This document shows, piece after piece, positions 26,229 to 34,462 of a DNA stretch of 55,268 nucleotides. Position numbers and translations under genes: made by a program. Every line of letters starts with the position of its first letter. The first letter of the stretch is position 1. The notes below the pieces were generated by a model. The model saw only the letters and a program-made list of their open reading frames with translations, was not told the origin of the DNA and ran no database searches. The DNA comes from Chryseobacterium hagamense (lineage in GTDB: Bacteria; Bacteroidota; Bacteroidia; Flavobacteriales; Weeksellaceae), in assembly GCF_007991455.1 (NCBI RefSeq), contig NZ_BJYJ01000025.1, positions 1 to 55,268 of the forward strand. The letters run 5' to 3'.

Positions 26229-27275
26229 ATGTCATCGAATAAAAATGCCCTGATCCGCTATAAGACCCTGGACAAGTGCCTGAAAAACAAATACCGGAAA
26301 TATACCCTGGAAGACCTGATCGACGAGTGTTCCGAAGCCCTTTTTGAATTCGAGGGCAAAGAATCTTTCGTGAGCAGACGGACCGTACAGCTCGACCTGC
26401 AGAATATGCGGAGCGAAAAGTTCGGTTACGAAGCCCCGATTGAAGTCTATGACCGGAAATACTACCGGTACAGCGATCCCGACTACAGTATCCATAACAT
26501 TTCGGTAAATGAAAGCGACCTGAAAGCCATGAACAATGCCGTACAGATCCTGAAGCAGTTCAAGGATTTTTCGATGTTCAAAGAAATGAACGGGGTGATC
26601 CAGAAACTGGAAGATTCCATCCACTCAACCAGCCAGAAATCGATCATTCACCTGGATAAGAATGAAAAACTGAAAGGGCTGGAGTACATCGATGTCTTAT
26701 ATGAAGCCATTTTAAATAAAAAAGCCCTGAATGTTATTTATAAAAGCTTTAAAGCAAAAGAGCCGGACTCTTATATTGTTCATCCTCAGCTGTTAAAAGA
26801 ATATAATAACCGGTGGTTCCTCATCTGCTGGTGCAAAAATAAAATGTATAACCTGGCTCTTGACAGGATTGAAGAAATAGCTGTTGAAGAAAAAACAGCT
26901 TATATTGATAAGGATTTTGATTCCGACAGATATTTCGGTGAAGTGATAGGCGTTACGGTCTCTGAAACCCAACGCCCGCAAAATGTGATTTTCAAAATTA
27001 CGGCTAAGCATGCTCCTTATGTAAAGACCAAACCCTTTCACCATTCTCAGGAAATCTTAAAGGAAGACGAAACCGGAACCACTTTTAAGATCTGCGTGCA
27101 ACTGAATTTCGAGCTGGAGAGGATGATTCTGGGGATGGGTGAATTAATTACCGTTATAAAACCTGAAAAATTAAAAAACAGAATTCAAAGAAGCCTGAAA
27201 GAAGCCTATGAAAATTATTCGGAAACATCCGGGCAGGATGGCTCAGAAATTGTATTGCATGATCCAATAAAATAA
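26229..27275 (+). CDS. WYL-domain transcriptional regulator
   Basis: The protein has 348 residues from the ATG at 26229 (MSSNKNALIRYK); an upstream in-frame start at 26031 would translate the GC-rich repeat and is rejected. The N-terminal ~90 residues form a winged-helix-like domain (IRYKTLDKCLKNKYRKYTLEDLI, then SRRTVQLDLQNMR). The middle holds the WYL domain (ALNVIYKSFKAKEPDSYIVHPQLLKEYNNRWFLICWC), followed by a WCX-type C-terminus (ERMILGMGELITVIKPEKL). WYL proteins are ligand-responsive regulators, often of defence or RNA/DNA-repair genes. The target is not evident. A 46-codon gene follows by 5 bp. Confidence 0.9.
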   Translation: MSSNKNALIRYKTLDKCLKNKYRKYTLEDLIDECSEALFEFEGKESFVSRRTVQLDLQNMRSEKFGYEAPIEVYDRKYYRYSDPDYSIHNISVNESDLKAMNNAVQILKQFKDFSMFKEMNGVIQKLEDSIHSTSQKSIIHLDKNEKLKGLEYIDVLYEAILNKKALNVIYKSFKAKEPDSYIVHPQLLKEYNNRWFLICWCKNKMYNLALDRIEEIAVEEKTAYIDKDFDSDRYFGEVIGVTVSETQRPQNVIFKITAKHAPYVKTKPFHHSQEILKEDETGTTFKICVQLNFELERMILGMGELITVIKPEKLKNRIQRSLKEAYENYSETSGQDGSEIVLHDPIK

Positions 27276-27280
27276 ACATT

Positions 27281-27421
27281 ATGAGATCAAGAATATTAAA
27301 AGCAGTCGTTGCGATGGTGGCCCCTTTGGTTATTGAATATGTCGTTAAAAAGATATCGGAAAAAATCGACCAGAAGAGTCAGCCGAAACAGCCGAAAAAA
27401 CTGCCTGCCTCCATACATTAA
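27281..27421 (+). CDS. Small 46-residue basic protein after the WYL gene
   Basis: The frame opens with ATG 5 bp after the WYL stop and ends at TAA 27419-27421. The product has a hydrophobic N-terminal half (AVVAMVAPLVIEYVVKKI), then a Lys/Gln/Pro-rich tail. It could be a small membrane-associated or amphipathic peptide. The tight spacing and the terminator 44 bp downstream support a real gene in the WYL operon. Function is unknown. Confidence 0.65.
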   Translation: MRSRILKAVVAMVAPLVIEYVVKKISEKIDQKSQPKQPKKLPASIH

Positions 27422-27464
27422 ACTGAATCTGTATACCGCAGGAAGCAGTTTGATTTGAAATTAT

Positions 27465-27502
27465 AAAAAAGAGACTTTCATGGTGAAGGCCTCTTTTTTT
27501 TG
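27465..27502. terminator. Bidirectional terminator between WYL and DUF1501 genes
   Basis: AAAAAAGAG and CTCTTTTTT arms enclose an inner CTTTCA/TGAAG pairing, with T-runs on both strands. It can serve the convergent genes on both sides. Confidence 0.8.
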
Positions 27503-27547
27503 TTTTCTGAATAAATGGATGCTCCGGAAAGCTCAGTGGTAATTAAT

Positions 27548-28732
27548 TTATACAAAATCATACACGCCGTTTTTCCAGCCCAGCACTTTGGACGAATCCG
27601 CCTGCAGCCAGTTTTTAAGAATGGTGGCATACACTTTCCTGAAATCTTCGGAATAGATCAGATCGCCTTCATTCAGGTGCTGCAGGTCGGGGAGGGTGTT
27701 CAGGAGCCCTTTTCTTTTCAGGCCGCCGCTGATGAAAAACATCTGGTTGGCGGTTCCGTGATCGGTTCCGTTGCTAGCATTCTGGGCCACCCGCCGGCCG
27801 AATTCCGAAAACGTCATCAGCAGGATATCCTCAAAAAGGCCATTGCTTTTCATATCGGCGACGAAAGACTTTACCGCTTCATCAATATCCGTAAAAAGCT
27901 TCTGCTGCCTCTCGTTCTGATTGACATGGGTGTCAAAACTTCCGACCGAGAGATAATAAACCCGGGTATTGATGTCGGATTTTATTAAGGAAGCAACAGT
28001 TTTAAAATCTTTTCCCAGCTGGGAATTCGGATAAGCAGCTTCGGTTTTTCTGGCTTTGCTTTCCTCGAAAATATAGCCGGCATTGTTGATGGTGGAGCCC
28101 AGGGTCTGATACAGATAGGAAACCGTTTCATCATCGTGGTGATGGTCATACAGCGATTTGAAATATTTCTCCTGGCTGGTCTGATACAGCCTTATCGGAT
28201 CCTTGAAAGCGAATGCCTTATTGTTTTCGCCTTTCAGAGCCAGACTGAGCATATCGTCTACTTCCAACGCCTGGGTTGGATGTTCGCAGCGGTAGCATTC
28301 TTCATCGAGGTACCTTCCGAGCCAGCCGGTTTCAAGGTATTCGCTGCTTTTGCTGGCCGATTGCCAGATGTCCATGCTGCGGAAATGGGATTTGTCGGGA
28401 TCCGGATACCCGACGTTACTCATCACGGACAGTTCGCCGTTATCATACAGCTCCTTAAAATAAGAAAGGGCAGGATTGATTCCGGCTTCATCGGTCAGGG
28501 ACAAAGCATTCCGGATGGCAATTTTGTTCCGTTCCCGGAAGTAAATATCGTTCCGTGTCGGGATAATGGTATTCAGTCCATCGTTTCCACCGGTAAACTG
28601 AAGGACAATCAGGATTTTCTGGTTGGGCACCAGTGCATCGTCAAACGTCATGGCTTTCAGGAAATTCGGCATCATGAATGACGCGGCAGCCAGCGAACTT
28701 ATTTTGAGGAATTCTCTTCTTTTGATCAACAT
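27548..28732 (-). CDS. DUF1501 family protein with a twin-arginine signal
   Basis: This 394-residue protein starts MLIKRREFLK followed by a hydrophobic segment, a twin-arginine-type signal. The body matches DUF1501, a sulfatase-like alkaline-phosphatase-fold family: ILIVLQFTGGNDGLNTIIP, then SNVGYPDPDKSHFRSMDIW, SVGSFDTHVNQ, LLMTFSEFGRRVAQN and GTDHGTANQMFFISGG. It acts outside the cytoplasm; the substrate is unknown. It lies 51 bp downstream of a DUF1800 gene on the same strand, the standard pairing in Bacteroidota and Planctomycetes, implying a joint envelope function. The motif set is complete. Confidence 0.92.
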   Translation of the reverse strand: MLIKRREFLKISSLAAASFMMPNFLKAMTFDDALVPNQKILIVLQFTGGNDGLNTIIPTRNDIYFRERNKIAIRNALSLTDEAGINPALSYFKELYDNGELSVMSNVGYPDPDKSHFRSMDIWQSASKSSEYLETGWLGRYLDEECYRCEHPTQALEVDDMLSLALKGENNKAFAFKDPIRLYQTSQEKYFKSLYDHHHDDETVSYLYQTLGSTINNAGYIFEESKARKTEAAYPNSQLGKDFKTVASLIKSDINTRVYYLSVGSFDTHVNQNERQQKLFTDIDEAVKSFVADMKSNGLFEDILLMTFSEFGRRVAQNASNGTDHGTANQMFFISGGLKRKGLLNTLPDLQHLNEGDLIYSEDFRKVYATILKNWLQADSSKVLGWKNGVYDFV

Positions 28733-28783
28733 AAAATCAGATTTAAAGTGAAGTGATAAATTGGATAATAATACGTGCTGCTA

Positions 28784-30196
28784 TTACATCAGCTGATATT
28801 CCGGGGTAGACATCAGATTGATGACATTCATTTTCACTGAATTGTCCGAAAAATTCTTTACGGAAGCCAGATCGAGCGACCTGCTGTTCTGGATGAGGTA
28901 ATCTTCCGGGTTTTTCCCGCTGAAAACCTTTTCCACATAAGCCCAGTCGATGGTAATATTCGGGTTTTTAAAACTTTTGGCTAACGCATTGGGGCTGTTT
29001 TTCAGTCCCATATCCAGATCGTCATCTTCTTTCGGACGGTAATCCAGCGGCCTCAGTCCTGACCAGATCTGCGGAATCTGAAGCCTCAGCATCAGGGTAG
29101 AACTGTCGATCCAGGATTTCCCGTTCGGCCATCCGGAAACATTCGGCGGATACAGCAGCATCTGTCCTAACAGTTTCTGATAAACGATCAGGTTTTCCGG
29201 ATTCCGGATGTTCATGGGAAGGGCCCTCATCATGCCGGCCATCAGCTCGATGGGCGATTTGATCCGGCTACCGATATTTTTCCGGTCGTAGAACCAGGAG
29301 CCTGAGAAAATCGTTTCCATCAGCTCTTTAATATCGTAGCCGGACTGATGGAAGCTTTCACTTAAGACATCTATGATGGCTGCGTCTTCCTTTTCATTTA
29401 CAAAAAACCGGTAAATTTTGGCTGTGATGAATCTCGCCGTCGCTTTCTGTTCAAGGATGATATTCAAAACGTCCGAGCCGTTAAAATTCCCAGTTTTTCC
29501 CAGGAATGTTTTGGAGCCTTCATCATGGACCTTTTCTTTTTCTAAGAAATTTCCTTCCTTATCATAGCTCCAGCCGGTAAACGCCCGGGCGGCTTCCCGG
29601 ATGTCTTTTTCGGTATAATTTCCGCGGCCCATGGTAAAAAGTTCCAGGACTTCGCGGGAGAAGTTTTCATTGGGATGGTCTTTTTTATTCTGCTGGTTGT
29701 TCAGAAAGTTCAGCATAGCCGGCGCCTGGCTGACTTCAAACAGTAGATCTTTAAAATTTCCCAGTGCATTTTTCCGGATCACATTCAGAATCTGCCGGTT
29801 GAATTTCGGGTTCTGGATTCTGGATGCGAAATGCCCATGCCAGAAAAAGGCCATCTTTTCCCTCATCTGCTCCCTGCTGCTCACCATTTTGCTGAGGAAA
29901 TTCAGGTTCAGTTCCTCATTCTGCATGCGGTAGATTTTCTGCATTTCTTTTTTCTTATCGGCAGGCGAAGCGGCACTCATCATGTTCATCGAATCTGCGT
30001 TGCCAGTCATTGTGCCTGCGTTTTCCGTAAAGTCCGGCGTTTCATAATTAATATACTGAAAAGTTTCTTCGTGAAAAAGATCATCCGTCAGGGTTTTGAT
30101 ATCTTTTTTTTCAAGATCCCCAAGCTGTGCGATTCCCGGTCCGAAGCCGGCACGCCACAGCAGGTGCTTATTGTTCGTTAGTGAAGGAGAGGCCAT
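28784..30196 (-). CDS. DUF1800 family protein
   Basis: The protein is about 470 residues; the Met at 30196 (MASPSLTNNKHLLWRAGFGPG) fits better than one two codons upstream. It matches DUF1800: HLLWRAGFG at the start, MAFFWHGHFASRI, LLFEVSQAPAMLNFLNNQQN, NENFSREVLELFTMGRGNYTE, REAARAFTGW, and PPNVSGWPNGKSWID near residue 350. I see no classical signal peptide. It is the first gene of a two-gene operon with DUF1501. The family's reaction is unknown. Confidence 0.92.
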   Translation of the reverse strand: MASPSLTNNKHLLWRAGFGPGIAQLGDLEKKDIKTLTDDLFHEETFQYINYETPDFTENAGTMTGNADSMNMMSAASPADKKKEMQKIYRMQNEELNLNFLSKMVSSREQMREKMAFFWHGHFASRIQNPKFNRQILNVIRKNALGNFKDLLFEVSQAPAMLNFLNNQQNKKDHPNENFSREVLELFTMGRGNYTEKDIREAARAFTGWSYDKEGNFLEKEKVHDEGSKTFLGKTGNFNGSDVLNIILEQKATARFITAKIYRFFVNEKEDAAIIDVLSESFHQSGYDIKELMETIFSGSWFYDRKNIGSRIKSPIELMAGMMRALPMNIRNPENLIVYQKLLGQMLLYPPNVSGWPNGKSWIDSSTLMLRLQIPQIWSGLRPLDYRPKEDDDLDMGLKNSPNALAKSFKNPNITIDWAYVEKVFSGKNPEDYLIQNSRSLDLASVKNFSDNSVKMNVINLMSTPEYQLM

Positions 30197-30463
30197 GTAC
30201 ATCGTTTACTTTTTGATTTATTCCGCAGGGTGATGTTAAATTAATAAGGGTTAAGATTCGTTAATATTGAAATGAGGCATGAAAAGAATGTAAAAGGCAA
30301 CTGAATTTCTCCGGATTTTAAACAGGTATTTAATTTTTGTTTAAAATAATTGATTGACTATCATTGTTTTGCATTTGTATGAAATCTTAAAATGCTCAAG
30401 AAACCTCTGCTTGGCACGATTTTTACATCCTCCACTTTAGTAAAATTTAAAATGATCAAGAGT

Positions 30464-31027
30464 ATGAAAATGTTTAAACAAGCAATTTTATTTGCCGGAA
30501 TATTGACCGCAGGAGCATTGAGCGCACAGAGTGCACAGATGAGAAACATGCTTAAAGTAGGAGCAAATGTTGGTTTGGCAGTTCCTTCCGATAATACCTC
30601 GATGGCCGTAGGTGTAGACGTAGCTTACCAGAACCTTATTACTCCGGGATTCGGGTTGGGTATTGCTACAGGATATACTCACTATTTTGGAAAGGACAAC
30701 AACGGATACACCAATAATGATGTAGGTGTTGTTCCCGTAGCCGCTCTGATCAGAATTTATCCGAAACAGACCGGATTTTATTTCGGGACCGATTTAGGGT
30801 ACGGAGTTTTAGTGGGAGATGAAAAAGTGGCTTCCAATGCAGGTATGGACAGACCGAAAGGTGGTTTTTATCTGAAGCCCGAAATCGGATACCACAACCA
30901 GGACTGGAATTTCTTCGTACAGTATCAGAAAGTATTTGTAGGAAATAACGGCGATATGCCGAATCAGGACTACAATGTGGGAAATATCGGTGTAGGATTT
31001 TCTTACAACATCCCTTTAGGAAAATAG
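30464..31027 (+). CDS. Outer-membrane beta-barrel-like protein
   Basis: The start at 30464 (MKMFKQAILFAGIL) gives a good signal peptide cleaved after ALSAQ; the frame extends 24 codons upstream but those codons do not look like a leader. The mature ~165 residues alternate hydrophobic and polar residues with many Gly and aromatic positions (MAVGVDVAYQNLITPGFGLGIATGYTHYFG, then GFYFGTDLGYGVLVG and a final VGNIGVGFSYNIPLGK), the pattern of a small 8-strand OmpA/OmpW-like barrel. The exact family is not assigned. A -7-like box lies about 90-100 bp upstream. Confidence 0.75.
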   Translation: MKMFKQAILFAGILTAGALSAQSAQMRNMLKVGANVGLAVPSDNTSMAVGVDVAYQNLITPGFGLGIATGYTHYFGKDNNGYTNNDVGVVPVAALIRIYPKQTGFYFGTDLGYGVLVGDEKVASNAGMDRPKGGFYLKPEIGYHNQDWNFFVQYQKVFVGNNGDMPNQDYNVGNIGVGFSYNIPLGK

Positions 31028-31056
31028 TTAGATTTTTATATAAGCAATTATTAACC

Positions 31057-31090
31057 AAACCTTTTCGAAATTTTGAGAAGGTTTTTTATT
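31057..31090 (+). terminator. Terminator after the outer-membrane protein gene
   Basis: AAACCTTTTC (31057-31066) pairs with GAGAAGGTTT (31075-31084) with one G-U, followed by a T-run. Confidence 0.7.
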
Positions 31091-31118
31091 TCTAACGAAA
31101 ATTTACGAAAGTTATTAT

Positions 31119-31126
31119 TATATTTG
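31119..31126 (+). promoter_or_regulatory. Candidate -7 box of the glucokinase gene
   Basis: TATATTTG matches the TAnnTTTG consensus exactly, 16 bp before the chosen start codon. No clear TTTG is seen at the -33 position. Confidence 0.4.
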
Positions 31127-31141
31127 ATAAAATTTGAGGTT

Positions 31142-32191
31142 ATGATTTTGAATCCGAAATTTCCACTTTATTTACCGGGAGTAAAAAACGGTAGCAATGA
31201 CAATGTTTCTATCATTGGCGCAAACCTTCGCGAAGACATTACCACTTTAGGCTATTTTGTTTCCGGCAACGGAGGTCTTGAGATTAAAATCCAACATAAT
31301 TATCCTACCAAAGAATTTGCTTCTTTTGCCGATATTCTGAAAAAGTTTATGCAGGACAACGGGCTGGAGAATGTAAAAAGACTTGGAATGGCTGTTCCTG
31401 GACCCGTATTGTATGGAAAGAGCTCACCGGAAAGGCTGGGATGGAACCTGGATGTTGAAGATTTCAAAAGAGATTTCAATTTCGAAAGGGTAGACATGCT
31501 GAACGATCAGGAGTCTTCCGCTTACGGGATGGGACTTCTGGAAGACAGCGACCTTGATCCTATCTATACCAGCGGGCATCTGGAAAAAGGTAATGTGGCC
31601 ATCCTGGCTCCGGGGAACGGACTGGGTGAAGCCGGATACTTTTTCGACGGCAAATATATCCGGCCTTTTGCAACGGAAGGCGGACATTCTGAATTTTCAC
31701 CGAGAACCACTGTAGAGGTGGAATTCTACCAGTTCCTGAATAACCTGTACGGCATTGTAAGCTGGGAAAATGTTCTTTCGAAAGGCGGGCTGTTTAATAT
31801 TTATCGTTTCCTGAGGGATGTTAAAAGACACCCTGAACCGGAATGGCTGGCAGAACGTCTTTCCGGCGGCGACTTTTTTGAAGAATTATACAAAGCTGCT
31901 GTGGAAGAAGATGTACTGATCTGTAAAATTGCTTTGGATACATTCATTGAATTCCTGGCAAGAGAAGCCAATAACCTGACATTGAAATTAAAAGCAACGG
32001 GAGGCCTGTTGATTTCGGGAGATATCCCGCAGGCCATTGCTGCTTACATCGACAAAGATAAGTTCTATGAAAAATTCAAGATCAGCGATAAGATGGAAGA
32101 GATGCTGAAGAACATCCCGATCTATCTTAATAAAAATGAAAATACGGCACTGAACGGTGCTGCCCTGTATACCGCTTATTATCAGGAATAA
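31142..32191 (+). CDS. glk: Glucokinase
   Basis: This 349-residue ROK-independent, E. coli-type glucokinase phosphorylates glucose at C6 with ATP in the cytoplasm. Family motifs are NVSIIGANLREDITTLGYF (phosphate-1-like), RLGMAVPGPVLYGK, MLNDQESSAYGMG (catalytic-Asp region), AILAPGNGLGEAGYF and FATEGGHSEFSPR, with AIAAYIDKDKFYEKF near the end. The start at 31142 (MILNPKFPLY) is preferred over 31073, which would translate through the upstream terminator and the -7 box. It is a single-gene unit with a terminator 10 bp after the stop. Confidence 0.92.
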   Translation: MILNPKFPLYLPGVKNGSNDNVSIIGANLREDITTLGYFVSGNGGLEIKIQHNYPTKEFASFADILKKFMQDNGLENVKRLGMAVPGPVLYGKSSPERLGWNLDVEDFKRDFNFERVDMLNDQESSAYGMGLLEDSDLDPIYTSGHLEKGNVAILAPGNGLGEAGYFFDGKYIRPFATEGGHSEFSPRTTVEVEFYQFLNNLYGIVSWENVLSKGGLFNIYRFLRDVKRHPEPEWLAERLSGGDFFEELYKAAVEEDVLICKIALDTFIEFLAREANNLTLKLKATGGLLISGDIPQAIAAYIDKDKFYEKFKISDKMEEMLKNIPIYLNKNENTALNGAALYTAYYQE

Positions 32192-32201
32192 AATAAATAA
32201 G

Positions 32202-32228
32202 GCTCCGGATTTTCCGGAGCTTTTTTTT
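32202..32228 (+). terminator. Terminator after glk
   Basis: GCTCCGGA (32202-32209) and TCCGGAGC (32213-32220) form a perfect 8-bp stem with a three-base loop, followed by eight T. Confidence 0.92.
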
Positions 32229-32262
32229 GGAATAATCGTATTTATGAAAAAATTTGTATTTA

Positions 32263-32307
32263 TTGATGTACATCAATGAAATCTATCATTTCGGTTAACT
32301 ACATTTG
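32263..32307 (+). promoter_or_regulatory. FNR-type box and promoter of the first yceI-like gene
   Basis: TTGATGTACATCAA (32263-32276) is an exact match to the FNR consensus TTGAT-N4-ATCAA. A perfect -7 box TACATTTG lies at 32300-32307. If transcription starts about 4 bases after the box, the FNR-type site is centred near -41, the normal place for an FNR/CRP-family activator. No -33 TTTG is needed or seen. The first YceI gene starts at 32347. Confidence 0.65.
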
Positions 32308-32346
32308 CATCCGTAAATAAAGAACAAGTAAATAACTTTTATTCAA

Positions 32347-32913
32347 ATGAAAAAAATATTTTTATTAGCCGTATTGGCCAGCGGACTTGCATTCGGACAG
32401 GCAAAAAAAGTAGTAAGCTCCGACGTGCAATGGTGGGGATACAAAATCGCTAAATCCGAAGCCAGCTCTCACAACGGTACCGTGAAAGTAAAATCCGGAG
32501 ACCTGGTAATGAAAGGGAACCAGCTGGTAGGCGGGACTTTCGTATTGGATATGACTTCCATCAACGCAACAGATCTTTCCGGGGAATATCAGCAGAAGCT
32601 GAACGGTCACCTGAAAAACGGAGATTTCTTCGAGGTTGAAAAATACCCTACCGCGACTTTCAAAATTACAGGGGTAAAGAAAAACAACGATAAAGTTTAT
32701 AATTCTTTAGTAACCGGTAACCTGACGGTAAAAGGAAAAACCAACGCCATTTCTTTCCCTGCAAAGATTACCTATGCAAACGGAACTGTAAGTTTAATGT
32801 CTAATAAATTCTCTATCGACAGACAGAAATTCGATGTGGCTTATAAATCTACCATGCAGGATGTTCTTGTGAAAGATGATATGGATTTGCTCGTAAAGGT
32901 AACGGCTAAATAA
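32347..32913 (+). CDS. YceI family periplasmic protein (first of two)
   Basis: This 188-residue protein has a signal peptide cleaved near AFGQ (about residue 18). It shows the YceI lipocalin-like pattern: VQWWGYKIAKSEASSHNGTVKVKSG, GGTFVLDMTSINATDL, LNGHLKNGDFFEVEKYPTATFKI and GNLTVKGKTNAISFPAKI. YceI proteins bind isoprenoid or other lipophilic molecules in the periplasm. A second family member follows 79 bp downstream, after a terminator. An exact FNR-type site upstream suggests control by oxygen or redox state. Confidence 0.92.
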   Translation: MKKIFLLAVLASGLAFGQAKKVVSSDVQWWGYKIAKSEASSHNGTVKVKSGDLVMKGNQLVGGTFVLDMTSINATDLSGEYQQKLNGHLKNGDFFEVEKYPTATFKITGVKKNNDKVYNSLVTGNLTVKGKTNAISFPAKITYANGTVSLMSNKFSIDRQKFDVAYKSTMQDVLVKDDMDLLVKVTAK

Positions 32914-32934
32914 TTTAATCAAAAAAAGATTGTT

Positions 32935-32966
32935 AAAAGTGTAGAAGTTCTACACTTTTTTTTATT
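32935..32966 (+). terminator. Terminator between the two YceI genes
   Basis: AAAAGTGTAGAA (32935-32946) and TTCTACACTTTT (32948-32959) form a 12-bp perfect stem with a one-base nominal loop (three or more when folded), then a T-run. Confidence 0.88.
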
Positions 32967-32992
32967 TTTGTTGAATTGTAATATAAAAAAGA

Positions 32993-33628
32993 ATGAAAAG
33001 ATTACTATTGTTTGCGATGATGTGCATAGGGATGTCATTTGTTTTCGGGCAGAAGAAAGGAGATAAAGTGGTAAAAGTAACCTCATCGGAGATCAGATGG
33101 TGGGGATATAAAGTGGTAAAAACAGTTCCTACGACCCATTCCGGAACGATAAAGCTGAAAAGCGGAAAGTTCACCTTCGATAAAACGGTTCTGGTAGACG
33201 GAGAGTTTGTGATCGATATGAAATCGATTATGGCCGGAGACGTTTCAAGCCAGGATGAGGATATGGTAAAACTGACGAATGATCTTAAAAGCTCCAACTT
33301 TTTCGACGTTAAGAAGTTCCCGCTTGCCAAATTTCATTTAACCAAAATCATTCCTTTGGCCAACAGCGATTATAATTCTACGGTGTACGGAGATGTAACG
33401 ATCAAAGGCGTAAGAAAGACCATTACTTTTCCTGCCAATGTATATATCACGCAGTTTACGGTAGTTATCGAATCTGCTAAATTCTCATTGAACAGAAGGG
33501 ATTTCAAGGTATTCTATCAGTCTTCACTGAAGGATTATTTCATTAAAAACGAAATGGATATCCAGTTCAAGCTTTCAACCGCCGTGTTGGATAATGAGAA
33601 CAGGACCCCTGTAAAAAAGAAAAAATAG
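32993..33628 (+). CDS. YceI family periplasmic protein (second of two)
   Basis: This 211-residue protein has a signal peptide cleaved near FVFGQ (about residue 20). It is a paralogue of the gene at 32347: IRWWGYKVVKTVPTTHSGTIKLKSGKF, GEFVIDMKSIMAGDV, LKSSNFFDVKKFPLAKFHL, GDVTIKGVRKTITFPANV. It carries an extra basic C-terminal tail ending in Lys residues. A TATTTTTG -7-like box overlaps the T-run of the preceding terminator (32963-32970), so it may have its own promoter. Function is presumed lipophile binding in the periplasm. Confidence 0.9.
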   Translation: MKRLLLFAMMCIGMSFVFGQKKGDKVVKVTSSEIRWWGYKVVKTVPTTHSGTIKLKSGKFTFDKTVLVDGEFVIDMKSIMAGDVSSQDEDMVKLTNDLKSSNFFDVKKFPLAKFHLTKIIPLANSDYNSTVYGDVTIKGVRKTITFPANVYITQFTVVIESAKFSLNRRDFKVFYQSSLKDYFIKNEMDIQFKLSTAVLDNENRTPVKKKK

Positions 33629-33653
33629 GGCAGCAGTATTATAAACGATAAGA

Positions 33654-33688
33654 ATGAGCGGTTTTTCATAAAGCCGCTCATTTTTTTG
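33654..33688 (+). terminator. Terminator after the second YceI gene
   Basis: ATGAGCGGTTT (33654-33664) pairs with AAAGCCGCTCAT (33670-33681), one G-U, followed by seven T. Confidence 0.88.
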
Positions 33689-33711
33689 TCCGAATTTTTT
33701 AATTTAGTATC

Positions 33712-34353
33712 ATGAAAATATATGTCGTTAGCGGATTGGGCGCAGATTTCAAAGTATTGGAAAAGATTCAGTTTCCAAAGCGCCATGAGGTAGTTTTTAT
33801 AGACTGGCTGATTCCTCTTCCCAATGAGGAATTTCCGGATTATGTAAAAAGGATGGCTGAAAAAGTGGACGATTCGGAACCGTTTTATCTGGTAGGGTAC
33901 TCCTTTGGAGGATTAATGGTTCAGGAAATCAATAAACTTAAGCCGGCACTGAAGGTCGTGATTCTCGGAAGCATCAAATCCGACAAAGAAAAATCACGTC
34001 TGATAAAGACCGGCCAGCTCACCAGGATCCCGAGACTTCTTCCGGTTACCTTTTTTAACGAAAAAACAACCAATATGTATTCCGTCATCCGTAAGTTCTT
34101 TGATCCGCGGAATCCGAAGGTCCTGCAGTATTTCCGGGTACGGGATCCGTATTACCTGAAATGGTCTGTTGAAAAGATCTCCGACTGGAAATTCGACGAA
34201 AATCCGGAAGTAATTCAGATCATGGGTGATAAGGACATCGTCTTCCCGATCAGGAATTCCAGACCTGATTATGTTATCGAAGGAGGAAGCCATTTATTCC
34301 CTGTTACCAAATATAAAGAAGTAAGCACCATTTTGGATGGGGTACTGCAATGA
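33712..34353 (+). CDS. Alpha/beta hydrolase
   Basis: This 213-residue protein has the alpha/beta-hydrolase fold: an oxyanion-type loop near VSGLGAD, the nucleophile elbow GYSFGG (Ser64), the acid in MGDKDIVFP and the catalytic His in GGSHLFPV. With no signal peptide it is cytoplasmic. The substrate cannot be told; an esterase or thioesterase is likely. It stands as a single gene with a terminator before it. Confidence 0.85.
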   Translation: MKIYVVSGLGADFKVLEKIQFPKRHEVVFIDWLIPLPNEEFPDYVKRMAEKVDDSEPFYLVGYSFGGLMVQEINKLKPALKVVILGSIKSDKEKSRLIKTGQLTRIPRLLPVTFFNEKTTNMYSVIRKFFDPRNPKVLQYFRVRDPYYLKWSVEKISDWKFDENPEVIQIMGDKDIVFPIRNSRPDYVIEGGSHLFPVTKYKEVSTILDGVLQ

Positions 34354-34432
34354 ATTTTTCATTTAATTTTAAATTTATATTAAAATTAAGGGGGTTGAAT
34401 TTAAATTAATTCTGTTTTTTAAAATTTATTCT

Positions 34433-34440
34433 TACTTTTG
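34433..34440 (+). promoter_or_regulatory. Candidate -7 box of amt
   Basis: TACTTTTG matches TAnnTTTG exactly and lies 22 bp before the amt start. No good -33 box at standard spacing. Confidence 0.4.
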
Positions 34441-34462
34441 AAGGGGTAAAACATAAATATTT

